A DNA stretch of 64,000 bases from Streptomyces resistomycificus (GTDB taxonomy: Bacteria > Actinomycetota > Actinomycetes > Streptomycetales > Streptomycetaceae): contig NZ_KQ948997.1 in the NCBI RefSeq assembly GCF_001514265.1, forward strand, positions 62,001 to 126,000, written 5' to 3'. This document shows, in pieces, positions 16,521 through 25,440 of the stretch (within the stretch, counting starts at the first letter, position 1; every line of letters begins with the position of its first letter). The position numbers and the translations under genes were made by a program. The notes under the pieces are model-generated. The model saw only the letters and a list, made by a program, of their open reading frames with translations, ran no database searches and was not told where the DNA came from.

Positions 16521-17926
16521 CCGACTGGCAGGGCAAGCGCGTCACCGTCGCAGGCCTCGGCGTCTCCGGCATCCCGGCGGCCAGGGCGCTGCACGCGCGC
16601 GGTGCTCTCGTCACGGTCGTCAACGACGGCGACGACGAGCGCGCCCGCGCCCAGGCCGCCGAACTGGAGGCCCTGGGCGTCACCGTGCGCCTCGGCGACG
16701 GCGCGACCCTGCCGGAAGGCACCGAGCTCATCGTCACGGCTCCCGGCTGGAAGCCCGACAAGCCGCTGTTCGCTGCGGCTCACGAGGCGGGCGTGCCGGT
16801 CTGGGGCGACGTGGAGCTCGCCTGGCGGCTGCGCGGCCCGGACGCCGCGCCCTGGCTGGCCGTCACCGGCACCAACGGCAAGACGACCACCACGCAGATG
16901 CTGGCCTCGATCCTGAAGGCGGCGGGCCTGCGCACGGCAGCGGTCGGCAACATCGGCGTCTCACTCCTCGACGCGGTCCTCGGCGAGGAGGAGTACGACG
17001 TCCTCGCCGTGGAGCTGTCCAGCTACCAGCTCCACTGGGCGCCCTCGCTGCGCGCCCACTCCGCCGTCGTGCTGAACCTGGCGCCCGACCACCTCGACTG
17101 GCACGGCTCCATGGAGGCGTACGCCGCCGACAAGGGTCGTGTCTACGAGGGCAATCGTGTCGCCTGCGTCTACAACGTCGCCGACAAGGCCACCGAGGAC
17201 CTGGTGCGCGAGGCGGACGTCGAGGAGGGCTGCCGGGCCGTCGGCTTCACGCTGGGCACGCCAGGTCCGTCCCAACTCGGTGTCGTGGACGGCATCCTGG
17301 TGGACCGCGCCTTCGTGGAGAACCGGCACAAGAACGCCCAGGAGCTCGCCGAGGTCTCCGACGTCAACCCGCCCGTCCCGCACAACGTCGCCAACGCCCT
17401 TGCGGCAGCGGCCCTCGCGCGTGCCTTCGGGGTGCCCGCGGCAGCCGTACGGGACGGCCTGCGGGCCTTCACGCCCGACGCCCACCGCATCGCGCACGTG
17501 GCGGACGTCGACGGCGTCGCCTACGTCGACGACTCCAAGGCCACCAACACGCACGCGGCGGAAGCCTCGTTGGCGGCGTACGAGTCGATCGTGTGGATCG
17601 CCGGCGGACTCGCCAAGGGCGCGACCTTCGACGAACTGGTCACCAAGTCGGCAAAGCGACTTCGCGGTGTCGTCCTGATCGGCGCGGACCGGGCGCTCAT
17701 CCGGGAAGCCCTCGCGCGACACGCCCCGGAAGTACCCGTCGTCGACCTCGACCGGACCGACACTGGGGCGATGCTCCAGGCAGTCCAGGAGGCGAAGCGC
17801 CTCGCGGCCGAGGGCGACACGGTCCTGCTGGCCCCGGCCTGTGCCTCCATGGACATGTTCACCAACTACAACAAGCGCGGTGACGCGTTCGCGGAGGCCG
17901 TTCGCGAACTCGGCGCGGGCACCTGA
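16517..17926 (+). CDS. murD: UDP-MurNAc-L-alanine--D-glutamate ligase
   Basis: A 469-aa Mur ligase adding D-glutamate to UDP-MurNAc-L-Ala. The N-terminal Rossmann-like domain contains VAGLGVSGIPAARAL, the ATP motif is VTGTNGKTTTTQML near residue 120, and HRIAHVADVDGVAYVDDSKATN marks the C-terminal domain. LLAPACASMDMF near the end is characteristic of MurD. The start chosen is GTG at 16517, overlapping the mraY stop (GTGA). murD precedes mraY in the pathway but follows it on the chromosome. A 91-base gap separates it from ftsW. Confidence 0.95.
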   Translation: MTDWQGKRVTVAGLGVSGIPAARALHARGALVTVVNDGDDERARAQAAELEALGVTVRLGDGATLPEGTELIVTAPGWKPDKPLFAAAHEAGVPVWGDVELAWRLRGPDAAPWLAVTGTNGKTTTTQMLASILKAAGLRTAAVGNIGVSLLDAVLGEEEYDVLAVELSSYQLHWAPSLRAHSAVVLNLAPDHLDWHGSMEAYAADKGRVYEGNRVACVYNVADKATEDLVREADVEEGCRAVGFTLGTPGPSQLGVVDGILVDRAFVENRHKNAQELAEVSDVNPPVPHNVANALAAAALARAFGVPAAAVRDGLRAFTPDAHRIAHVADVDGVAYVDDSKATNTHAAEASLAAYESIVWIAGGLAKGATFDELVTKSAKRLRGVVLIGADRALIREALARHAPEVPVVDLDRTDTGAMLQAVQEAKRLAAEGDTVLLAPACASMDMFTNYNKRGDAFAEAVRELGAGT

Positions 17927-18017
17927 CGGCGGATCTCGGCCACGGCGGGTGCATCGGGACCCTTGGAGGGACGCGTGACTCGGATGTGGCCCGGGATCGA
18001 TCCGGCGGGAGGCACCG

Positions 18018-19373
18018 ATGCCCGGTAGCCGTACCGGGCGGCCGCCCGTGCAGCGGGCCGTCAAACGCCCCGCCGCCCCCCGTACGCGGAGCGAGAACCC
18101 GCTGCTCGGCCTGTACCTGCGCGCCCACCGCGCCTGGGACCGGCCGCTGACCGCCTACTACCTGATCCTCGGCGGCAGTCTGCTGATCACCGTGCTGGGG
18201 CTGGTGATGGTCTACTCGGCCTCCCAGATCACGGCGCTCCAGATGTCCCTGCCGGGCTCCTACTTCTTCCGCAAGCAGCTCCTGGCGGCCGTCATCGGCG
18301 CGGTGCTGCTGCTGGTCGCCTCGCGGATGCCGGTGAAGCTGCACCGGGCCCTCGCCTACCCGATCCTCGCCGGCGCCGTCTTCCTGATGGCCCTGGTCCA
18401 GGTGCCGGGGATAGGGATGTCGGTCAACGGCAACCAGAACTGGATCTCGCTCGGCGGCTCCTTCCAGATCCAGCCCAGCGAGTTCGGCAAGCTCGCCCTG
18501 GTGCTCTGGGGTGCCGACCTGCTCGCCCGCAAGCAGGACAGGAAGCTGCTGTCCCAGTGGAAGCACATGCTGGTGCCGCTGGTGCCGGCCGCCTTCATGC
18601 TGCTGGGGCTGATCATGCTCGGCGGCGACATGGGCACGGCGATCATCCTCACCGCGATCCTGTTCGGCCTTCTGTGGCTGGCGGGCGCGCCGACCCGGCT
18701 GTTCGTCGGCGTACTGTCGATCGCCGCGACCCTCGGTGTGATCCTCATCAAGACCAGCCCCAACCGGATGGCCCGCCTCCAGTGCATCGGCGCCACCGAG
18801 CCGAAGGCGGGCGTGGCCGACTGCTGGCAGGCGGTGCACGGAATCTACGCGCTGGCCTCCGGCGGACTCTTCGGTTCCGGGCTCGGCGCGAGTGTGGAAA
18901 AATGGGGCCAACTCCCTGAAGCACACACGGACTTCATCTTCGCCGTCACCGGTGAGGAACTGGGCCTGGCGGGGACGCTGTCGGTACTCGCCCTGTTCGC
19001 GGCTCTAGGCTATGCGGGTATCCGCGTGGCCGGACGCACGGAGGACCCCTTCGTGAGGTATGCCGCGGGAGGCGTGACCACCTGGATCACCGCTCAAGCT
19101 GTGATCAACATGGGTGCGGTGCTCGGTCTGCTGCCGATCGCCGGTGTCCCCCTCCCGCTGTTCTCCTACGGAGGGTCCGCCCTGCTGCCGACCATGTTCG
19201 CCATCGGACTGCTGATCGCCTTCGCGCGTGAGGATCCCGCTGCGCGGATGGCGCTTTCTATGCGGCAACCCCGCTTTGGTAGAAAGCGGGCCAGGGGCCC
19301 TGTGCGGGAGCCTCGGAGATGGAACACGATGCGACGGCGTGCCTCGGCGGCGCGCTCGTCCGGAGAGCGGTGA
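18018..19373 (+). CDS. ftsW: Septal peptidoglycan polymerase FtsW (SEDS family)
   Basis: A 451-aa SEDS glycosyltransferase that polymerises septal peptidoglycan from lipid II with FtsI. About ten transmembrane spans follow a basic N-terminal tail of ~50 residues. Family motifs include VMVYSAS, NGNQNWISLGG, FQIQPSEFGKLAL, EAHTDFIFAVTGEELG and GVPLPLFSYGGSA. The start ATG at 18018 has GGGAGG 7 bases upstream. The last ~60 residues form a basic cytoplasmic tail, and an inverted repeat (19252-19288) lies within its coding sequence. murG starts 6 bases after the stop. Confidence 0.95.
   Translation: MPGSRTGRPPVQRAVKRPAAPRTRSENPLLGLYLRAHRAWDRPLTAYYLILGGSLLITVLGLVMVYSASQITALQMSLPGSYFFRKQLLAAVIGAVLLLVASRMPVKLHRALAYPILAGAVFLMALVQVPGIGMSVNGNQNWISLGGSFQIQPSEFGKLALVLWGADLLARKQDRKLLSQWKHMLVPLVPAAFMLLGLIMLGGDMGTAIILTAILFGLLWLAGAPTRLFVGVLSIAATLGVILIKTSPNRMARLQCIGATEPKAGVADCWQAVHGIYALASGGLFGSGLGASVEKWGQLPEAHTDFIFAVTGEELGLAGTLSVLALFAALGYAGIRVAGRTEDPFVRYAAGGVTTWITAQAVINMGAVLGLLPIAGVPLPLFSYGGSALLPTMFAIGLLIAFAREDPAARMALSMRQPRFGRKRARGPVREPRRWNTMRRRASAARSSGER
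19252..19288 (+). other. Inverted repeat inside the ftsW 3' end
   Basis: Perfect 9-base arms CGCTTTCTA / TAGAAAGCG are separated by 19 bases, within the codons for the FtsW basic tail and about 90 bases before murG. Such an arrangement could form a hairpin in the mRNA; no regulator is known to me. Confidence 0.45.
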
Positions 19374-19379
19374 ATTTCG

Positions 19380-20477
19380 GTGCATGTCGTACTCGCCGGT
19401 GGGGGGACCGCCGGCCACATCGAGCCCGCGCTCGCCCTCGCGGACGCCCTGCGCAGGCAGGACCCCACCGTGGGGATCACGGCCCTGGGCACGGAGCGCG
19501 GCCTGGAGACCCGGCTGGTACCGGAGCGGGGTTACGACCTCGCGCTGATCCCCGCGGTACCGCTGCCACGCAAGCCGACCCCCGAGCTGATCACCGTTCC
19601 GGGCCGGCTGCGGGGCACCATCAAGGCCGCCGAGCAGATCCTGGAGCGCACCAGGGCGGACGCCGTCGTCGGCTTCGGCGGATACGTGGCCCTGCCCGGC
19701 TATCTGGCCGCCAAGCGCCTCGGGGTGCCGATCATCATCCACGAGGCCAACGCCCGCCCCGGCCTGGCCAACAAGATCGGCTCGCGGTACGCGGCCCAGG
19801 TGGCCGTCTCCACGCCCGACAGCAAGCTGCGTGACGCCCGCTACATCGGCATCCCGCTGCGCCGCTCGATCGCCACCCTCGACCGGGCGGCCGTGCGCCC
19901 CGAGGCCCGCGCCGCCTTCGGGCTCGACCCGAACCTGCCGACGCTGCTGGTCTCCGGCGGCTCGCAGGGCGCCCGACGGCTCAACGAGGTCGTCCAGCAG
20001 GTCGCGCCGTACCTCCAGCAGGCCGGGATCCAGATCCTGCACGCGGTCGGCCCGAAGAACGAACTGCCGCAGGTGCACCAGATGCCGGGAATGCCCCCGT
20101 ACATCCCGGTACCGTACGTGGACCGGATGGACCTCGCGTACGCCGCGGCCGACATGATGCTCTGCCGCGCGGGCGCGATGACCGTCGCCGAACTCTCCGC
20201 CGTCGGGCTCCCGGCCGCCTACGTCCCGCTGCCCATCGGCAACGGCGAACAGCGGTTGAACGCCCAGCCGGTGGTCAAGGCCGGTGGCGGACTCCTGGTC
20301 GACGACGCGGACCTGACGCCCGAGTGGGTGCAGCACAACGTGCTGCCCGTGCTCGCCGACCCGCACCGGCTGTACCAGATGTCCCGCTCCGCCAGTGAGT
20401 TCGGCCGCCGGGACGCCGACGACCTGCTCGTCGCCATGGTGTACGAGGCGATCGCCGCCAGCCGTGCACACCGGTAG
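19380..20477 (+). CDS. murG: UDP-GlcNAc:lipid I GlcNAc transferase
   Basis: A 365-aa GT-B glycosyltransferase that converts lipid I to lipid II at the inner face of the membrane. It opens with VVLAGGGTAGHIEPALALAD (glycine-rich loop of the N-domain). It has FGGYVALPGYLAA, HEANARPGLANK, the C-domain LLVSGGSQGARRLNE, and the nucleotide-binding CRAGAMTVAELSAVGLPA. The start is GTG at 19380, 6 bases after ftsW. ftsQ follows after 35 bases. Confidence 0.96.
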   Translation: MHVVLAGGGTAGHIEPALALADALRRQDPTVGITALGTERGLETRLVPERGYDLALIPAVPLPRKPTPELITVPGRLRGTIKAAEQILERTRADAVVGFGGYVALPGYLAAKRLGVPIIIHEANARPGLANKIGSRYAAQVAVSTPDSKLRDARYIGIPLRRSIATLDRAAVRPEARAAFGLDPNLPTLLVSGGSQGARRLNEVVQQVAPYLQQAGIQILHAVGPKNELPQVHQMPGMPPYIPVPYVDRMDLAYAAADMMLCRAGAMTVAELSAVGLPAAYVPLPIGNGEQRLNAQPVVKAGGGLLVDDADLTPEWVQHNVLPVLADPHRLYQMSRSASEFGRRDADDLLVAMVYEAIAASRAHR

Positions 20478-20512
20478 GGACCGAGTTTCCGTGTAGGTGA
20501 AAGGCAGGGAGC

Positions 20513-21307
20513 GTGGCCGGATCGACGACCGCCGAGCGCGGTGAACGCCAGCAGGAGTCGTCCGGCCCGCCGCCCGCCCGGCGGGTCACACCTCCCCGGC
20601 TTCGTACGATCATCATTCTCGCGGTCGCGCTGGTGTTCCTCGGGTCGGGCACGTTCGGGGCGTTGTACGGCTCCGACTGGTTCCGCGTGGAAGGCGTAAC
20701 GGTCTCCGGGACCAGGGTGCTGACGCCCGCGCAGGTGCGCGAGGCCGCCGACGTTCCGGTCGGGGACCCGTTGATTTCCGTCGACACCGACGCGATCGAG
20801 GCACGACTGCGCCGGAAATTGCCCCGAATTGACGTGGTTGACGTAGTGCGTTCCTGGCCCCATGGAATCAGGCTGAAAGTGACTGAGCGTACTCCGGTTC
20901 TGCTTGTCCAAAAGGGCGGAAACTTTGTCGAAGTGGACGACGGGGGTGTCCGTTTCGCCACGGTTTCCGAGGCCCCGAAAGGCGTACCCGCGCTGGAATT
21001 GACGCTGTCTCAGCCGGGTTCGCGCGCCGCGAGCCTGCGCCGGTTCGGCGAGAGCCGGCTGGTGCGGGAGGCGGTCCGGGTCGCCGGTGCCCTTCCGGCC
21101 GCCGTCGCGCACCGGACCCAGGCCGTCAAGGTGCTTTCCTACGACGACATCTCGCTGGAGTTGAGGGACGGCCGGACCGTGGCCTGGGGGAGCGGGGAGA
21201 AGGGGGCCACCAAGGCCCGTACGCTCACGGCTCTCATGAAAGCAGCTCCCGCCGCGCGGCACTTCGACGTCAGTGTTCCCACCGCGCCTGCGTCATCAGG
21301 GAGTTGA
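20513..21307 (+). CDS. ftsQ: Cell division protein FtsQ (DivIB)
   Basis: A 264-aa bitopic divisome protein. It has a cytoplasmic tail of ~35 residues, one transmembrane segment at about residues 36-56, a POTRA domain beginning WFRVEGVTVSGTRVLTPAQV, and the FtsQ beta domain ending near DISLELRDGRTVAWG. It bridges FtsL/DivIC to the septal synthases. The start is GTG at 20513 with AGGGAG upstream. A/T-richer codons around 20815-20950 stand out from the flanking sequence. ftsZ follows after a 279-base regulatory gap. Confidence 0.93.
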   Translation: MAGSTTAERGERQQESSGPPPARRVTPPRLRTIIILAVALVFLGSGTFGALYGSDWFRVEGVTVSGTRVLTPAQVREAADVPVGDPLISVDTDAIEARLRRKLPRIDVVDVVRSWPHGIRLKVTERTPVLLVQKGGNFVEVDDGGVRFATVSEAPKGVPALELTLSQPGSRAASLRRFGESRLVREAVRVAGALPAAVAHRTQAVKVLSYDDISLELRDGRTVAWGSGEKGATKARTLTALMKAAPAARHFDVSVPTAPASSGS

Positions 21308-21586
21308 CGCACATCAGCGCAGGCCAGCACCCTGGTTGGGCAGCGCTACGCCTGATCACATAGGGTGAAAAGAAAAACGGGAGGTTCGGCGTGTTCGTTG
21401 AACGCGCGCCACTTGTCGACTTAGTGTCCTGTTCAGAAGACTCCAGGGAACAGACACACTGGTAACCCTAAACTTCAACGTTAGGGTTCGGGTCGGCGAT
21501 ACGGACCGCCCCAATCGGCATCAGTCGTCGGACCGCGGCAAGGCCGCGAAGCGGCGACACGTAACTCGAGGCGAGAGGCCTTCGAC
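21308..21586 (+). promoter_or_regulatory. ftsZ control region
   Basis: A 279-base spacer, unusually long for this packed cluster. In S. coelicolor, ftsZ is known to have several promoters in this interval, one induced in sporulating hyphae. Visible here are an inverted repeat AACCCTAA-N9-TTAGGGTT (21464-21471 and 21481-21488), a smaller one CTGTTC/GAACAG (21429-21434 and 21448-21453), and two GACAC pentamers (21453-21457, 21556-21560). GACAC is the core recognised by WhiA, a known sporulation activator of ftsZ. Exact start points cannot be read from the sequence. Confidence 0.7.
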
Positions 21587-22783
21587 GTGGCAGCACCGCA
21601 GAACTACCTCGCAGTCATCAAAGTCATCGGTGTCGGCGGCGGTGGTGTCAATGCCATCAACCGGATGATCGAGGTCGGTCTCAAGGGCGTCGAGTTCATC
21701 GCCATCAACACCGACGCGCAGGCGCTGTTGATGAGCGACGCCGACGTCAAGCTCGACGTCGGCCGCGAACTCACCCGCGGACTCGGCGCCGGAGCCAACC
21801 CGGCCGTGGGCCGCAAGGCCGCCGAGGACCACCGCGAGGAGATCGAGGAGGTCCTCAAGGGGGCCGACATGGTCTTCGTGACGGCCGGTGAAGGCGGCGG
21901 CACCGGCACCGGCGGCGCCCCCGTCGTGGCCAACATCGCACGCAACCTCGGCGCCCTCACCATCGGCGTGGTCACGCGTCCGTTCACCTTCGAGGGACGG
22001 CGCCGCGCCAACCAGGCCGAGGACGGCATCGCCGAACTCCGCGAAGAGGTCGACACCCTCATCGTCATCCCGAACGACCGGCTGCTGTCCATCTCGGACC
22101 GCCAGGTCTCGGTCCTGGACGCCTTCAAGTCGGCCGACCAGGTCCTGCTCTCCGGTGTTCAGGGCATCACCGACCTCATCACCACGCCCGGTCTGATCAA
22201 CCTCGACTTCGCCGACGTCAAGTCGGTCATGTCCGAGGCCGGTTCGGCCCTCATGGGCATCGGCTCGGCCCGCGGCGACGACCGCGCGGTGGCCGCGGCC
22301 GAGATGGCGATCTCCTCGCCGCTCCTGGAGGCGTCCATCGACGGCGCCCGGGGCGTCCTGCTCTCCATCTCCGGCGGCTCCGACCTCGGTCTGTTCGAGA
22401 TCAACGAGGCCGCCCAGCTGGTGAGCGAGGCCGCCCACCCCGAGGCCAACATCATCTTCGGCGCGGTCATCGACGACGCCCTCGGCGACGAGGTGCGGGT
22501 CACCGTGATCGCGGCCGGCTTCGACGGCGGCCAGCCGCCGGCCCGGCGGGACACCGTCCTCGGCTCGTCCTCGTCCTCGGCCCGCCGCGAGGAGCCCACT
22601 CCGGCGCGGCCGTCGGAGAGCCGCCCGTCGTTCGGCTCGCTCGGCAGCGTCACGCCGAAGGAGGACCTGGAGCCGGCGCCCGAGCCGGTGGCCGACATCC
22701 CGGTCGCCCCGCCGGTCCCGCCGTCGCGCGCCTACTCTGACAGCGCGGCCGAGGAGCTGGACGTGCCGGACTTCCTGAAGTGA
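21587..22783 (+). CDS. ftsZ: Cell division GTPase FtsZ
   Basis: A 398-aa tubulin-like GTPase that forms the Z-ring or, in aerial hyphae, Z-ladders. The GTP-binding signature GGGTGTG is at residues 103-109 and the T7-loop segment NLDFADVKSVM near residue 205. The C-terminal linker is Pro/Ser/Arg-rich, and the conserved terminal peptide ends DVPDFLK, the binding site for SepF and other partners. The start is GTG at 21587, after GAGGCGAGAGG. Its stop overlaps the pgeF start (GTGA). Confidence 0.98.
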   Translation: MAAPQNYLAVIKVIGVGGGGVNAINRMIEVGLKGVEFIAINTDAQALLMSDADVKLDVGRELTRGLGAGANPAVGRKAAEDHREEIEEVLKGADMVFVTAGEGGGTGTGGAPVVANIARNLGALTIGVVTRPFTFEGRRRANQAEDGIAELREEVDTLIVIPNDRLLSISDRQVSVLDAFKSADQVLLSGVQGITDLITTPGLINLDFADVKSVMSEAGSALMGIGSARGDDRAVAAAEMAISSPLLEASIDGARGVLLSISGGSDLGLFEINEAAQLVSEAAHPEANIIFGAVIDDALGDEVRVTVIAAGFDGGQPPARRDTVLGSSSSSARREEPTPARPSESRPSFGSLGSVTPKEDLEPAPEPVADIPVAPPVPPSRAYSDSAAEELDVPDFLK

Positions 22784-23511
22784 TAAGACAGCGCGAGACC
22801 GTGAGCGGCGCGCACTTCGCCTTCACCGACAGGTGGGGCGGGGTGAGCGCCGCTCCGTATGAGGAGCTCAACCTCGGGGGCGCGGTCGGTGACGACCCCG
22901 AGGCCGTACGGACCAATCGTGAACTGGCCGCCAAGTCCCTGGGGCTCGACCCCGCCGAGGTGGTCTGGATGAACCAGGTGCACGGGGCGGACGTGGCCGT
23001 GGTGGACGGCCCTTGGGGTGCCGCTTCGGCCGTCGCCCCGGTCGACGCGGTCGTCACCGCCCGGCCCGGACTCGCGCTCGCCGTCCTCACCGCGGACTGC
23101 ACTCCCGTTCTGCTCGCCGATCCGGTCGCCCAGGTCGCCGCCGCGGCTCACGCAGGCCGGCCCGGCATGGTCGCCGGGGTCGTCCCGGCCGCCGTACGGG
23201 CCATGGTCAAACTCGGCGCCGACCCGTCCAGGATCGTCGCCCGCACCGGACCCGCCGTCTGCGGGCGGTGCTACGAAGTGCCGGAGGCCATGCGCGCCGA
23301 GGTGGCCGCCGTGGAACCGGCCGCACACGCCGAGACGAGCTGGTCGACGCCCGCGGTCGACGTGACCGCCGGGGTGCACGCCCAGCTCGAACGGCTCGGA
23401 GTGCGAAACCGGGAGAAGTCGCCGGTGTGCACACGCGAGTCGGGCGACCACTTCTCGTACCGTCGCGATCGCACCACGGGGCGACTCGCGGGATATGTCT
23501 GGTTGGGCTGA
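22780..23511 (+). CDS. pgeF: Peptidoglycan editing factor PgeF (YfiH/DUF152)
   Basis: A 243-aa multicopper-oxidase-like protein of the YfiH/YlmD family. PgeF hydrolyses wrongly incorporated amino acids (L-Ser in place of L-Ala) in peptidoglycan precursors. The metal-binding residues are visible in MNQVHGADV (His), LTADCTPVLLAD (Cys) and AAHAGRPGMVAGV (His). The start GTG at 22780 overlaps the ftsZ stop, so it is translationally coupled to ftsZ; this linkage is conserved in actinomycetes and firmicutes. yggS follows after 6 bases. Confidence 0.92.
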   Translation: MIRQRETVSGAHFAFTDRWGGVSAAPYEELNLGGAVGDDPEAVRTNRELAAKSLGLDPAEVVWMNQVHGADVAVVDGPWGAASAVAPVDAVVTARPGLALAVLTADCTPVLLADPVAQVAAAAHAGRPGMVAGVVPAAVRAMVKLGADPSRIVARTGPAVCGRCYEVPEAMRAEVAAVEPAAHAETSWSTPAVDVTAGVHAQLERLGVRNREKSPVCTRESGDHFSYRRDRTTGRLAGYVWLG

Positions 23512-23517
23512 AGGGGC

Positions 23518-24237
23518 ATGACGGACCGTAAGGACGAACTCGCCGCAAACCTGGCGAAAGTCGAGGAGCGCATCGCAGCCGCCTGTGCGGCCGCCGGGCG
23601 CAGCCGCGAGGAAGTCACGCTGATCGTGGTCACCAAGACCCACCCGGCGGACGATGTGCGCATGCTGTCGGAACTCGGCGTCCGGCACGTGGCGGAGAAC
23701 CGGGACCAGGACGCGGCGCCGAAAGCCGCCGAATGCGCGGATCTGCCCCTTGTCTGGCACTTCGTCGGTCAACTGCAGACCAACAAGGTGCGCTCCGTGG
23801 TCGGTTACGCGGACTTCGTGCAGTCCGTCGATCGTTCCAAGCTCGTCACAACTCTGTCCAGGGAGGCGGAGCGGACCGGGCGCGAAGTGGGCTGCCTGAT
23901 CCAGGTGGCGCTCGACGCGGGCGCGAGCGGAAGGGGCGAGCGGGGAGGCGTGGGTCCTGACGGCGTCGCGGAGTTGGCCGGCCTCGTGGCCGACGCGCCG
24001 GGGTTGCGACTTGACGGGCTGATGACCGTCGCTCCGCTCACCGGGGAGTACGCGGGGCGCGAACAGGCGGCGTTCGGGCGGTTGATGGATTTGTCGACCG
24101 ACCTGCGCCGAGCGCATCCGGCTGCGAACATGGTCTCCGCAGGGATGAGTGCGGACCTCGAACAGGCCGTGGCGGCCGGAGCGACACATGTACGCGTCGG
24201 CACCGCGGTACTCGGAGTACGCCCCAGGCTCCGGTAA
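23518..24237 (+). CDS. PLP homeostasis protein (YggS/YlmE family)
   Basis: A 239-aa pyridoxal-phosphate-binding TIM-barrel protein of the YggS/PLPBP family. It has no known catalytic activity but buffers PLP and affects amino acid metabolism. The PLP lysine lies in LIVVTKTHPADDV near residue 40, HFVGQLQTNKVR near residue 80 is diagnostic, and the phosphate loop is AGMSADLEQAVAAGATHVRVGTA. The ATG at 23518 follows AAGGGGC. The gene sits in the conserved ylmDEFG-like order behind ftsZ. sepF follows with its own Shine-Dalgarno site. Confidence 0.93.
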   Translation: MTDRKDELAANLAKVEERIAAACAAAGRSREEVTLIVVTKTHPADDVRMLSELGVRHVAENRDQDAAPKAAECADLPLVWHFVGQLQTNKVRSVVGYADFVQSVDRSKLVTTLSREAERTGREVGCLIQVALDAGASGRGERGGVGPDGVAELAGLVADAPGLRLDGLMTVAPLTGEYAGREQAAFGRLMDLSTDLRRAHPAANMVSAGMSADLEQAVAAGATHVRVGTAVLGVRPRLR

Positions 24238-24366
24238 CGTCGCCAGGAAGTCGGACCACAGCAGAAAATATGGTCATTACCGCAGGACAGCGGGCATAAC
24301 GACCTCGTGGATCGCGGGCACTTGGCAGTCGTCAGCCGATCCACCACAGAGCGGAGGACTCAGAGA

Positions 24367-25026
24367 ATGGCCGGCGCGATGCGCAAGATGGCGGTCTACC
24401 TCGGCCTCGTGGAGGACGATGGGTACGACGGCCGCGGTTTCGACCCCGACGACGACTTCGAACCCGAGCTGGACCCGGAGCCCGAGCGGGACCGGCGACG
24501 GCACGAGCTGTCACATCAGCCGCTCGGTTCACACCAGTCCCATCAGGCACATCAGCCTGAAAGGGACGAATCAGTACGAGTGGTGCAGGCCCCGGCACCG
24601 CGCGACCCGCTGCCCCGTTCCGCTTCGCTAGGCGCGGAATCCGGGCGTCCGGCGCGCATCGCGCCCGTGGCATCCATCACACAAGAACGCGCAAGCCTGG
24701 AGAAGAACGCACCGGTGATCATGCCCAAGGTCGTGTCCGAACGAGAGCCTTACCGGATCACCACACTCCACCCCCGGACCTACAACGAGGCCCGTACCAT
24801 CGGGGAACACTTCCGTGAGGGCACCCCGGTGATCATGAATCTGACTGAGATGGATGACACAGACGCGAAGCGACTTGTCGACTTTGCGGCCGGTTTGGTG
24901 TTTGGTCTTCACGGCAGCATCGAGCGGGTGACGCAGAAGGTGTTCCTGTTGTCGCCTGCTAACGTCGATGTCACGGCGGAGGACAAGGCCCGTATCGCAG
25001 AGGGCGGGTTCTTCAACCAGAGCTGA
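24367..25026 (+). CDS. sepF: Cell division protein SepF
   Basis: A 219-aa FtsZ-binding membrane anchor. The N-terminal amphipathic membrane-targeting helix is MAGAMRKMAVYLGL. Then comes a charged, His/Asp-rich linker (about residues 20-110), and the C-terminal SepF core (about 120-210) with ITTLHPRTYNEARTIGEHF and NLTEMDDTDAKRLVDFAAGL. The start ATG at 24367 has GGAGG about 10 bases upstream; four codons downstream another ATG is possible. It links the Z-ring to the membrane, which matters because actinomycetes lack FtsA. The linker is long for the family. Confidence 0.95.
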   Translation: MAGAMRKMAVYLGLVEDDGYDGRGFDPDDDFEPELDPEPERDRRRHELSHQPLGSHQSHQAHQPERDESVRVVQAPAPRDPLPRSASLGAESGRPARIAPVASITQERASLEKNAPVIMPKVVSEREPYRITTLHPRTYNEARTIGEHFREGTPVIMNLTEMDDTDAKRLVDFAAGLVFGLHGSIERVTQKVFLLSPANVDVTAEDKARIAEGGFFNQS

Positions 25027-25097
25027 GACGCACGACCGGAAATGGCAGTACAAGTAGTACCCAGTAGCACGGAACAGGGGAGAGGGAAGCACAGGTA

Positions 25098-25388
25098 ATG
25101 AGCGTGGTTCTGGATGTCATCTACATCGCGCTGATGTGCTTCCTCATCGTGCTGATCTTCCGGTTGGTCATGGACTACGTCTTCCAGTTCGCCCGCTCGT
25201 GGCAACCCGGCAAGGCGATGGTGGTCGTTCTGGAGGCCACCTACACTGTCACTGATCCACCGCTCAAGCTTCTGCGGCGGGTCATCCCGCCGTTGCGTCT
25301 CGGGGGCGTGGCGCTCGACCTGTCCTTCTTCGTCCTGATGATCATCGTCTACATCATGATCACCGTCGTGGGGAACCTCGCGAGGTGA
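25098..25388 (+). CDS. YggT family membrane protein
   Basis: A 96-aa integral membrane protein with two YggT-type membrane segments, residues 1-25 (VLDVIYIALMCFLIVLIF) and about 72-94. The family hallmark VTDPPLKLLRRVIPP lies between them. It is always found between sepF and divIVA in actinomycetes; the molecular function is unknown, but the location suggests an envelope or division role. The start ATG at 25098 is 71 bases after sepF. Confidence 0.9.
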   Translation: MSVVLDVIYIALMCFLIVLIFRLVMDYVFQFARSWQPGKAMVVVLEATYTVTDPPLKLLRRVIPPLRLGGVALDLSFFVLMIIVYIMITVVGNLAR

Positions 25389-25440
25389 CTGTGGACGATA
25401 CGGTCTTGCCGACTGCCGATGACTACGTTGAGGTGAAGAG

